Assembly (NCBI RefSeq): GCF_003945345.1
Contig: NZ_AP019308.1
Span: 2,170,001 to 2,234,000, forward strand
DNA length: 64,000 nucleotides
Source of the DNA: Paenibacillus baekrokdamisoli
Lineage (GTDB): Bacteria > Bacillota > Bacilli > Paenibacillales > Paenibacillaceae
Direction of reading: 5' to 3'
Part shown: positions 7,919 to 15,916 of the stretch, piece after piece
Layout: each line of letters begins with the position of its first letter
Numbering within the stretch: position 1 is the first letter of the stretch
Position numbers and translations under genes: made by a program
Notes under the pieces: generated by a model
Told to the model about the DNA's origin: nothing
What the model saw: only the letters and a program-made list of their open reading frames with translations
The model's database searches: none

Positions 7919-9595
7919 ATGGAGATGGAGAGACTGAGCAACACGGATGTGAGAGGATTTTTTCCCAGCGACGATGGTAATAAACAGGACAGGAATCGGT
8001 TTTTGGAGTTAATCTCTCAAATTGTGAGTGGAGTCGATCAATTAAAAGATGCGGATTCCGTATATTTGAAAGGCGAGAAAGACAGAAGCGGTAATTTCTA
8101 TGGTGAATTAATTCGAACAAGCGAGATCCCGCAAATCGGTTCCCCTCAAGAACAAGTAAATGAAGAGCTTCTTAAACTGCTGCATGGTCACCCCTATCAT
8201 ACCAAATATTTTCTAACCAATATTTTGCCCATGGCAAGTATCCCAGGGATTCTAGGCATGCTAACGGCTTTTATGGTGAATGGAAATAATTTATGGGATG
8301 TCTATGGTCCAGCAGGTGCAGAGGCAGAAGTTAAGGTCATTGGGATGATGTCCCGATTGGTCGACTATGATCATACGCGCAGCGGCGGTTATACCACCTG
8401 GGGCGGTCAAGGCGCAATATTCACGGGCTTACGATTGGCTATCGTCAAGCATGCAGGTATGGCATCTCGCGCTGGAGTTCCGCATAATTTGTATGCATTC
8501 TGTTCAGAAGCGGCTCATTACAGCTTGTACAAATCTATGGAAGCCACCGGTCTTGGCAGCAATAATCTAATTAAGGTTAAGACGCTGCAGGATAGTTCGA
8601 TGGATGTGGCAGACCTTCGTCAGAAGATGGAGAATGTCATTCTCAGAGGCGGCATCCCTATCTATATCGTCGCGACAACAGGCACCACGGATGCAATGGG
8701 CATTGATAATGTGCGAGATGTTTATGAAGAGGCGGAGAAAGTCAATCGCAATGCCGGTCTCTCCCGTCCACATATTCATGCGGATTCTGCGTTAGGTGGC
8801 TTCTTCGCCTTTTTTAATGCTTATGACTTTGCGAATAACCCCTTACAATTTGAGCAAAGAACGCTTCAAGCGCTTCAAGCCATTCAGAGTAAAATGAAGC
8901 ATCTGCACCTAGCAGACTCTTTGTGCTTTGATTTTCAAAAGCTGGGACAAACCCCCTACTCAACATCTTTATTTCTCGTAAAGAATGCTGCAGATCTTAA
9001 GCTGTTGGACCTTGATCCTGACGAAACGCCTTATGTCGGACATAGAGGTTACGGCCAGTATCACACGGGCTACACACTGGAATGTACTCGGATGGCAAGT
9101 TCAATTAGTATCTATAGTGCCCTGCTCGCCTTTGGCGTGGAAGGATATCAACGTTTGCTCGCTCAATTCGTAGAAATAAACGAAGAGTTTCGTCGAGTGC
9201 TGGCTCTTGAATTGCCAGAGGCCATCATAGTAAATCCTGACAATCCAGGTATAATCACACTCTTCCGAATTTATGATGAGGGAGGAATGAATTACGCTAA
9301 CGAGTTAAACGGTAATTGTACGACCTATGAAGTTAATCATACCAATCGATTGAACGAAATCCTCTTCGAGCTTCTCGGTAAGCAGCGTGATCGTATATTT
9401 TTCGGAGATACGAAGAAACACCTCTATGTTCCAACTAGAGACGGTCAGAAGATCGCCTTATATGCCTCCAAGCTATTCGTCATTTCACCCCACACCCAGA
9501 AAGAACACATCCAAGAAATCGTCAGCTATTTGAAGGAACAAATTACACAAGCTTATGAACAAAATGATTTGGCAAAATTGGGAGGAACGGTCTAA
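7919..9595 (+). CDS. group II PLP-dependent amino-acid decarboxylase
   Basis: A 558-aa protein of the pyridoxal-dependent decarboxylase family (PF00282: Glu, Asp, Tyr, DOPA or Trp decarboxylases). Visible are [10 protein letters not shown], the cofactor-anchoring HADSALGG (usually HVDAAxGG) and the Schiff-base lysine region [11 protein letters not shown] (usually DPHKWxxxPYS). Both cofactor motifs deviate from the common form but keep the key His/Asp and Lys. Start ATG has AAGAAGG 6 nt upstream. It is the first gene behind the c-di-GMP riboswitch, and its stop codon overlaps the chemoreceptor start by one base (TAATG), so the two are co-translated. The amine product cannot be predicted; an aromatic amine or a decarboxylated acidic amino acid are both possible. 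Confidence 0.88.
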   Translation: MEMERLSNTDVRGFFPSDDGNKQDRNRFLELISQIVSGVDQLKDADSVYLKGEKDRSGNFYGELIRTSEIPQIGSPQEQVNEELLKLLHGHPYHTKYFLTNILPMASIPGILGMLTAFMVNGNNLWDVYGPAGAEAEVKVIGMMSRLVDYDHTRSGGYTTWGGQGAIFTGLRLAIVKHAGMASRAGVPHNLYAFCSEAAHYSLYKSMEATGLGSNNLIKVKTLQDSSMDVADLRQKMENVILRGGIPIYIVATTGTTDAMGIDNVRDVYEEAEKVNRNAGLSRPHIHADSALGGFFAFFNAYDFANNPLQFEQRTLQALQAIQSKMKHLHLADSLCFDFQKLGQTPYSTSLFLVKNAADLKLLDLDPDETPYVGHRGYGQYHTGYTLECTRMASSISIYSALLAFGVEGYQRLLAQFVEINEEFRRVLALELPEAIIVNPDNPGIITLFRIYDEGGMNYANELNGNCTTYEVNHTNRLNEILFELLGKQRDRIFFGDTKKHLYVPTRDGQKIALYASKLFVISPHTQKEHIQEIVSYLKEQITQAYEQNDLAKLGGTV

Positions 9596-11316
9596 TGTCT
9601 TCGTTTGTGAATTGGTTTCGGGAGCATCTCTCTGTCAAAATAACAGCTAGCATCCTTGTTCTTCAACTATTAACCTGTTTGGCCTTTGCAGGCTCTGGTT
9701 ACTTTGTCAATCAACAGCTAATTGGGAAATTGCTTGAACAATTCGATATGCGCCTTTCAACTGATATTCAACTTACATCTGAAGCGGTCGATGCGATTCC
9801 TGGATCTAACCAAGAACTGACCAGTATGAAAGATCCCAATTACAAACTCATCAAAGTTCAGCTCGAAGCATTAAAGAAAGAGCATAATCTAGAAAATGTA
9901 TTCATTTTATCTCAGAGCAATAACAAGGAACGTATTCTCATCTTATCTGATGTACCCGATGACTTCGGAACTGACTATCCTTTCACTTCAGAGATGAAGG
10001 AAGCTATTGCTTCAGGTAAGCAGGTAATCAGCAGTATTTATAAGGATGAGTACGGTATTCATAAATCCATCTTTCAACCTATTCGGAATGCTGACGGTAA
10101 AGACTATGGCATTCTTGGTATCGACTTAGATGCATCCGTGGTAACCAAGACCTCTTCAACGATTTATTGGACAACTTTAATCATCAGTATAATCATGCTG
10201 GTAGTCGGTACGATTATCGCTATTCTGATCAGCAGACTTGTGACCAAGCCACTCCATAAGCTCATGGTGGCCACGAACAAAATCGCGGCTGGAGACCTGC
10301 AAGAAAAGCTTACCTCTTCCAGCAAAGATGAGATTGGCAAGTTATCTTCTTCCTTCGCCGAAATGAGTCTGAGCCTGCAAAGTGTAATTCGTCAAGTACG
10401 TTCTTCCTCGACCTATATCGCTGACACAAGTAATCACTTGTACCAATCTGCCGGGGAATCGAGCCAAAGCGCTCAACAGGTAGCTGAATCCTCGAATCGC
10501 ATGAGTGATGGTATTAATGATATCGTCGGAAGCTTAAGCCACAGCAATGTGACGATAAATGAAATTGATCATGAGCTAACCGATGTGTCTCAAGAAGTGA
10601 ATGAGATGCAGGGTATTGCCCTGCAAGTGAGGACACAATCAGAGGATGGACAGCATCTGGTAGAACAAACGCTTCATCAAATGAAGGTCATTCAAGAAGT
10701 TATGGCTCACTCGCAAGAAGCTGCCACAGCTCTAGGTGATCGGTCCAAGGAAATCGGGGAGATCATAGAGATCATCTCAGGAATTTCGGAACAAACGAAT
10801 TTATTGGCTTTGAACGCATCTATTGAGGCGGCTCGAGTTGGTGAGATGGGACGTGGATTTGCAATTGTCGCTGGTGAGGTGAAGAAACTAGCCTTGCAGT
10901 CAGCGGAAGCAGCTCAATCGGTTGCTAGCCTTGTGTCCAGCACACAAGAGAATAGTCAGCTCGTCATTGATCGTATTACCGAAGGCAATGAAGCTGTTAA
11001 GCAAGGACATAGTTGGATTAGTGGTACTTATGAGAATTTCAAAGGCATCTATGTCGGTGTTTCACATTTCTCAACTCGTACAGATCATTTGATTGAGACA
11101 TTACGCAAGGTGGAAGGTTCATTTGGCACGATCTCTGGATCCATGCAGCAGATCTCTGGTGTTACCCAAGAACAAGCAGCCGGTACAGAAGAGGTTGCTG
11201 CTGCTGCGCAGGAGCAAAGTGCAGCCATTCAGGAGATAACAGCTGCGATTAGCCAGTTAACCACCTTATCTGCCGAGCTTCAACTATCCGTTAAGCACTA
11301 CAAATTATCCGCATAA
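9595..11316 (+). CDS. methyl-accepting chemotaxis protein
   Basis: A 573-aa transmembrane chemoreceptor. A first membrane helix (about 14-36) and a second (about 191-214) flank an extracellular ligand domain of about 150 residues, probably a single Cache-like fold ([22 protein letters not shown]). A HAMP linker ([19 protein letters not shown]) and the signalling coiled coil follow, with the conserved hairpin tip [18 protein letters not shown] and [15 protein letters not shown]. It starts on the last base of the decarboxylase stop codon. The shared c-di-GMP riboswitch ties its synthesis to the motile/sessile decision; it may sense the product or substrate of the decarboxylase. Confidence 0.93.
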   Translation: MSSFVNWFREHLSVKITASILVLQLLTCLAFAGSGYFVNQQLIGKLLEQFDMRLSTDIQLTSEAVDAIPGSNQELTSMKDPNYKLIKVQLEALKKEHNLENVFILSQSNNKERILILSDVPDDFGTDYPFTSEMKEAIASGKQVISSIYKDEYGIHKSIFQPIRNADGKDYGILGIDLDASVVTKTSSTIYWTTLIISIIMLVVGTIIAILISRLVTKPLHKLMVATNKIAAGDLQEKLTSSSKDEIGKLSSSFAEMSLSLQSVIRQVRSSSTYIADTSNHLYQSAGESSQSAQQVAESSNRMSDGINDIVGSLSHSNVTINEIDHELTDVSQEVNEMQGIALQVRTQSEDGQHLVEQTLHQMKVIQEVMAHSQEAATALGDRSKEIGEIIEIISGISEQTNLLALNASIEAARVGEMGRGFAIVAGEVKKLALQSAEAAQSVASLVSSTQENSQLVIDRITEGNEAVKQGHSWISGTYENFKGIYVGVSHFSTRTDHLIETLRKVEGSFGTISGSMQQISGVTQEQAAGTEEVAAAAQEQSAAIQEITAAISQLTTLSAELQLSVKHYKLSA

Positions 11317-11334
11317 CAATGGGAATAAGTTAAG

Positions 11335-11402
11335 AACCCTTGAGTTCAACACGGAACTATGACCCTTATTCGGGCCAAGCTCCGCTTTGTATCTCAAGGG
11401 TT
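11335..11402. terminator. long-loop inverted repeat after the chemoreceptor
   Basis: AACCCTTGAG (11335-11344) pairs perfectly with CTCAAGGGTT (11393-11402) and is followed by TTTTC. The loop is about 48 nt, long for a terminator. It sits between two convergent genes. Confidence 0.55.
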
Positions 11403-11443
11403 TTCTTCATTGTCCTCATTCGAATAAATTAGGATTGCGAGTC

Positions 11444-11794
11444 TTACGCTTGCACTTCTGTGAGCTCTTGTGCTCGGTTCTTGATTCGTGCGTTCTCTGA
11501 AGCTAGACCGAGTATATCTGCCACCTTAATACTTTCCTTGATATTTCTTAATAGATAGTTAGGTGAGGTTGTATCTGTGGAGATCACTGTGATATCACCG
11601 ATCTTCCACATTCTTTCAAACAAGTTGCGTTTAAGCGAGATATCACGAATGCGATATAGCTGAATTTCTTCGCGTTTCTTAGTGAAGATCCCTTTCTCAA
11701 TGATGATACGGCGTTCTGTAATTTGATATTTCGTAAAGCTAGGAATACCATAATTGAAAGGCTTGCCCTCCCATAGGACATTCTCGTTCAACAT
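11444..11794 (-). CDS. small bacterial PH-domain protein
   Basis: 116 aa that consist almost wholly of one bacterial PH domain (YdbS/YdbT type): WEGKPF...YQITERRIIIEKGIFTKKREEIQLYRIRDISLKRNLFERMWKI. Unlike most family members it has no membrane helix in front, so it is a soluble stand-alone domain. The function of this family is largely unknown. It has its own strand-specific unit between the chemoreceptor and the GNAT gene. Confidence 0.75.
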   Translation of the reverse strand: MLNENVLWEGKPFNYGIPSFTKYQITERRIIIEKGIFTKKREEIQLYRIRDISLKRNLFERMWKIGDITVISTDTTSPNYLLRNIKESIKVADILGLASENARIKNRAQELTEVQA

Positions 11795-11912
11795 TTAAAC
11801 ATCTCCCCTGATATGACTATAATTATTTATATTGTATACCAGATTTGTAGTTTTGTACGATTGAAATTTAAATGCCTTGTCCCCATGTTTGCCCCATCAC
11901 GATAACACCCTG

Positions 11913-12467
11913 TTAGCGTGTAACACTTTTCTCATATTTACTAAAATCACCTAATGGGTTCGAGGCAATCCCTTTCCATTCATATCCACAGCTAGTATAG
12001 AAAGCATTTAATTTCTCATGATACGCAAGACAATCCAATCGAACTCGATCTTTCCCTGCAAAATGAATCCCTGAGCCCGCCCAGTTTACGATTTGTCTGC
12101 CCAAATCTTTTCCCGCTTCATCCCGATTAATCGCGAGACGGTGCAAGTAAACCGAGGACTCGTGCCCTTCATCGCCCCATAGCTCGATGTCCCAGGCACT
12201 TGCTTTCTGCATCAGCATGACCATGCCAACCAGAACACTTTTCTTCTTGAAAATGTAGACTTCGCCTCGTTTGATTGCCTCTGGCGTGTTATGTGAATCT
12301 TGACCCTGCAGCAGGCCGCTCCACTGGGTTGAACCCATGCTCTTCAGCCATTCAGCTGTACGAACAAGGAGCTGTAGAACAGCCTCCGTATCTTCCGGTT
12401 TTGCTTGAAATACTTTAATTCCTGGACTTAAATATCCGATGTGGTCATTGCTACTTGATGATGACAT
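11913..12467 (-). CDS. GNAT-family N-acetyltransferase
   Basis: 184-aa acyl-CoA-dependent acetyltransferase. The central part VYLHRLAINRDEAGKDLGRQIVNWA gives the GNAT motif A (R/Q-x-x-G-x-G/A variant, here EAGKDLG), and VRLDCLAYHEKLNAFYTSCGYEW is the typical C-terminal motif B. The start at 12467 has a perfect AGGAGG 6 nt upstream. An SSSSS stretch opens the protein. The substrate is unknown. Confidence 0.85.
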   Translation of the reverse strand: MSSSSSNDHIGYLSPGIKVFQAKPEDTEAVLQLLVRTAEWLKSMGSTQWSGLLQGQDSHNTPEAIKRGEVYIFKKKSVLVGMVMLMQKASAWDIELWGDEGHESSVYLHRLAINRDEAGKDLGRQIVNWAGSGIHFAGKDRVRLDCLAYHEKLNAFYTSCGYEWKGIASNPLGDFSKYEKSVTR

Positions 12468-12524
12468 ATGAGTCCTCCTGATTGTTATAATGATCCTCTT
12501 ATTATACGCTTCTCTCGATAAGAG

Positions 12525-12899
12525 TCACTCTTTATGCAGGAGGATAATCTTGCTAGCTTCGAAGCTAAGATGTTTCTGGTTGATATATTGCCGCTTCTTA
12601 AGGATGATATGAACCGTGTCGCCATGCTTATAATCTTGAATCTGCAGCGTCTTACCAGCTGCATCTTGCAGCTTCGTTGTATCCGTTAGCTGCACATTAC
12701 AGCCGTATCCGATATCATTAATAGGACCCTTCATCCCTTTTACAACTTCGTGCGAACAATTAACAATGAAACGGTTTCCTTCGATACTCTCAATTGCGGC
12801 ATCAAATTCCTTCGTTGGATTACACCCTCGTATATATAAGATGATCAAGGTAAGTAGAAATACCAAACTGATAATGACATAGATTCTCTTCTTGTTCAT
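12525..12899 (-). CDS. hypothetical membrane-anchored protein
   Basis: 124 aa with one N-terminal membrane helix (IYVIISLVFLLTLIILYI), a short Cys-containing turn (RGCNPTKE) and an extracellular domain with two further cysteines that could form a disulfide. The start at 12899 (MNKKR) has GGAGGGGGAG about 10 nt upstream; an in-frame TTG at 12908 is too close to that site. I do not recognise the family. Confidence 0.7.
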   Translation of the reverse strand: MNKKRIYVIISLVFLLTLIILYIRGCNPTKEFDAAIESIEGNRFIVNCSHEVVKGMKGPINDIGYGCNVQLTDTTKLQDAAGKTLQIQDYKHGDTVHIILKKRQYINQKHLSFEASKIILLHKE

Positions 12900-12956
12900 A
12901 ATAGACAAACTCCCCCTCCAATGTCTCTCATCCCCCTAGACGTTAGCTAAGAGGAA

Positions 12957-12971
12957 AAGTTACGGTAACTT
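12957..12971 (-). terminator. weak hairpin after the GH20-type operon
   Basis: On the minus strand AAGTTA-CCG-TAACTT is followed by TTCC. The stem is short and the T-run poor, so this is a tentative end of the nine-gene operon. Confidence 0.35.
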
Positions 12972-12987
12972 GGAGAGGGAGCTTCAA

Positions 12988-14004
12988 TTATTTTAGACGC
13001 TGCATGATTACCTTTAACGTTTCCGCAATTCCTTTAATATCTCCTGTATCTTCACCTAGATCACCTTCGCCAAACAAAGCGGTCACCAGACTCGCTCCGG
13101 TTGCATTCCAGCCAGTCACAAGCATGCCAGGCATTCGTTCCTCTGCTTTACGATCCTCCGCCTGCTTCACCGACTGCTCGAAGAAATCGAGCGCTGCATC
13201 TGGCGTCTTCCAACAGGAAGGCCAAACCGTGAAGCCTTTATCTAACAGATGTCCGACAGACGGGTAAGCATCCAGCTTGTCATAATGCCAATCACAGAGC
13301 ACAATATCCTTTGGAATAAGATCTACAGCTGGCCATATCCCATGAATATCGCCATCCCATTCGGTATAACCCATTCCCTTTGCATCAATCAATCGGTCTG
13401 CCCACATTAACATTTGTACATTTCGTTTGCGCACGAGGTGGTCATAATACGCATTGGCTGCTTTGGCGAACAGATCGGATTTTTGCTGACCACTGCATCG
13501 CGGACATCCTTCGTCCGCAATCGCGAACACCTCATCCATTCCAACATGAAGCGCATCCGCTTCGAAAGCATCAAGCAGCTCATCCATTAGATCAAATATT
13601 AGCGGATTAACCTCAGGATGCGAAGGACACCAGCTCGGACAATAGAAGTCCGGCCATTTGGCGTCTAGTGACACATGTGGTGTTTCATCAAATTCGGGAT
13701 GTGCACGCAGAAGTGAATTTCTACCTCCTCCCCACCCTTGATGTCCCAAACATTCAAACAAAGGAATTAACCGAATTCCATTGCGCTTGCACAAAGCTGA
13801 TAATTCCCGAGCATCAAGCCAGTTTAGTGTCCCGCCCGACACCTCGGGATGTGAGGTGAATTGATAACTCGTGTTGCATTCCAATATGAGCACATTAACA
13901 CCCATAGGTACTAAGGCATCCGTAATCACTATTTTTAGATTCTCGACATCCTCATGTGAGCCAAACCTCATATGAAATCCACGAAGTGTCCATTCCTTTG
14001 TCAT
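12988..14004 (-). CDS. GH20-type beta-N-acetylhexosaminidase-like glycosidase
   Basis: 338 aa corresponding to a bare TIM-barrel of the GH20 clan. LECNTSYQFTSHPEVSGG, LIPLFECLGHQGWGGG and the catalytic pair Asp157-Glu158 in HVGMDEVF fit the substrate-assisted hexosaminidase mechanism. There is no signal peptide, so it is cytoplasmic and acts on imported sugars. It lacks the N-terminal domain of most GH20 enzymes. It is the last gene of the operon, 30 bp after permease D, which suggests that the operon imports N-acetylhexosamine-containing oligosaccharides. The exact linkage is not predictable. Confidence 0.82.
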   Translation of the reverse strand: MTKEWTLRGFHMRFGSHEDVENLKIVITDALVPMGVNVLILECNTSYQFTSHPEVSGGTLNWLDARELSALCKRNGIRLIPLFECLGHQGWGGGRNSLLRAHPEFDETPHVSLDAKWPDFYCPSWCPSHPEVNPLIFDLMDELLDAFEADALHVGMDEVFAIADEGCPRCSGQQKSDLFAKAANAYYDHLVRKRNVQMLMWADRLIDAKGMGYTEWDGDIHGIWPAVDLIPKDIVLCDWHYDKLDAYPSVGHLLDKGFTVWPSCWKTPDAALDFFEQSVKQAEDRKAEERMPGMLVTGWNATGASLVTALFGEGDLGEDTGDIKGIAETLKVIMQRLK

Positions 14005-14034
14005 GCTGATTTCCTCCTGATAGATGAATGAATG

Positions 14035-14988
14035 CTATCCCACTAGACCTGTTCGTTCTACACTCTCTACAAAATAACGCTGAACGAACAAATACATAAT
14101 AATCAGGGGGCCCATCAGTAAGAGAACACCTGTGTTAAGCAGCATCGACTGGTAGACCAAATCCGGTTCTTTCCCCAGAACAGATCCCATATCCATCAAT
14201 TGGGTCGATAACACTTTAACCTTGCTAAAGAATAACGAGACATAGTAGCTGTCATTCCACTGCCACACGAATGAGAATAGAACAACGGTAACGATAGCAG
14301 GAACAGCATTAGGGAGCATAATACTGTAAAAGGTTTTGAATACGCCCGCTCCATCCACAACGCCCGCTTCTTCTATTTCCTTCGGGATACCTCTGAAAAA
14401 CTGCCGGAAAATATAAATATATAGTCCGTTTTTGAGACCCATTCCGGTTGCGGACGAAATAAGAAACGGCCAGAAGGTATCAATTAGATTCAAGCTGTCT
14501 TTGCTGCTTACTAAACCCACTAAACCGAATAAATCAAAATAGCGATAGGTTAAATACAGCGGAATCATAATCGTTTGTACTGGGACAACTATCGTGAAGA
14601 TTACCAGCCCGAAGAGCAGTCCACTCCCTTTGAATTTCAATCGCGCAAAAGCATAAGCAGCCAGCGCACAGGAAGCCAACTGGATGAGTGTCGTTCCTGC
14701 AGATATTAGAAAGGTATTAAGTAGAGTCGACAGATAATGCGTAGCTTCCATAGCGATCTTGATATTATCAAGCGTGAAATGCCTTGGAATCCATAGCACA
14801 GTCGGATCATAGATATCCGTTTTACTGCGGAAGGCCACCGATAATCGAAGAAACAAAGGGAACAAAATAACAAAACAAAAGCCGATAATCAGAATAGAAC
14901 GTAAAGCGATCCATGCCCATATCTTCACCTTTTCAAGCGGGTTAAATTTATGGTTGAATTGCTCCGCATATGAACTCGGGTTCTTCAT
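14035..14988 (-). CDS. carbohydrate ABC transporter permease D (MalG type)
   Basis: 317 aa with six predicted membrane helices and the cytoplasmic EAA loop EIEEAGVVDGAGVFKTFYSIMLP, which docks the ATPase. It pairs with the permease just upstream (25 bp gap). RBS GGAGGG precedes the ATG. It is the second permease pair in the same operon, so the operon encodes four permease subunits in all. Confidence 0.92.
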   Translation of the reverse strand: MKNPSSYAEQFNHKFNPLEKVKIWAWIALRSILIIGFCFVILFPLFLRLSVAFRSKTDIYDPTVLWIPRHFTLDNIKIAMEATHYLSTLLNTFLISAGTTLIQLASCALAAYAFARLKFKGSGLLFGLVIFTIVVPVQTIMIPLYLTYRYFDLFGLVGLVSSKDSLNLIDTFWPFLISSATGMGLKNGLYIYIFRQFFRGIPKEIEEAGVVDGAGVFKTFYSIMLPNAVPAIVTVVLFSFVWQWNDSYYVSLFFSKVKVLSTQLMDMGSVLGKEPDLVYQSMLLNTGVLLLMGPLIIMYLFVQRYFVESVERTGLVG

Positions 14989-15013
14989 TGCCTTTCCCTC
15001 CTAGCGAGATTCT

Positions 15014-15916
15014 TTAGTCATAGTAAAAGACCTTCCTCGAAATCAGGCTTGTGGATACGACCAAAATGAATGCGACAACGATGAAGTACACCCATGACAT
15101 AGCTGCACTTTGCCCGAACTCGAAAGATTTGAATGCGGTTTCCGAGATCAAGGCGTTGATTGTATTGTGATTGAATGAATCAATAATCGAATAGATCGTG
15201 TTGGTCAGAATCAATGGCGTCATCATCGGAAAGGTTACTTTCCAAAAAATCTCATATCCCGTTGCCCCTTCAATTCTTGAAGACTCATACAACGAAGGCG
15301 AGATAGACTGTAAGCCAGCTAGGAAGATCAGAATTTGTACACCAGAAGAGCTAATGATGTCATAGATGCGGTCTACCGCGCCTGTAATATAGGTAACAAA
15401 GACGGGAGCTAATCCGGATTCCAACATCATTTTTTTGAGCTCGAAGCTCTCCATTAAGCCGCCACCGCCTTCCCCTCCTCCCGCTGGGGTCGAACCGCCG
15501 ACAAAGCTGCTAATATCCAGATTAGCAATTGCGGCAGAAGCTAGAATTACAGGCAGGAAGAAGATGGCTCTAGCCATTGCACGTCCTTTGAACTTCTGAT
15601 TGAGCAGAACAGCCGCAAATAAGCTGAAAATAATAATGATGGGTACATTGACGATCATATTCGTAATTGACTCGGTTAATCTGCGCGGGTAATCCGGATT
15701 AGTCGTGAATAATTGACTAAAATTCGAGAACCCTTCATAGTCGACTGCAAATCCACCTTGAACAAGATGAATCGAGCTTAAACTAAAGCGCAGCGATTGG
15801 ATGAGAGGCAGCACGAACAGCATCAGCAATCCTAGCATCAGTGGGGAAGCGAACAAAACCCCGTACCATGCCTTCTTCTGCGCCAAGGTCAATGGCTTCT
15901 TGAACAATTTACTCAC
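15014..15916 (-). CDS. carbohydrate ABC transporter permease C (MalF type) with Gly-rich insert
   Basis: 300 aa, six membrane helices, EAA loop LYESSRIEGATGYEIFWKVTFP. It is unusual for a glycine-rich insertion (about residues 140-153, GGSTPAGGGEGGGG) in an extracytoplasmic loop region after the third helix. GTG start overlaps the DUF5696 gene by 8 bp, so translation is coupled. It forms a pair with permease D. Confidence 0.9.
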   Translation of the reverse strand: MSKLFKKPLTLAQKKAWYGVLFASPLMLGLLMLFVLPLIQSLRFSLSSIHLVQGGFAVDYEGFSNFSQLFTTNPDYPRRLTESITNMIVNVPIIIIFSLFAAVLLNQKFKGRAMARAIFFLPVILASAAIANLDISSFVGGSTPAGGGEGGGGLMESFELKKMMLESGLAPVFVTYITGAVDRIYDIISSSGVQILIFLAGLQSISPSLYESSRIEGATGYEIFWKVTFPMMTPLILTNTIYSIIDSFNHNTINALISETAFKSFEFGQSAAMSWVYFIVVAFILVVSTSLISRKVFYYD

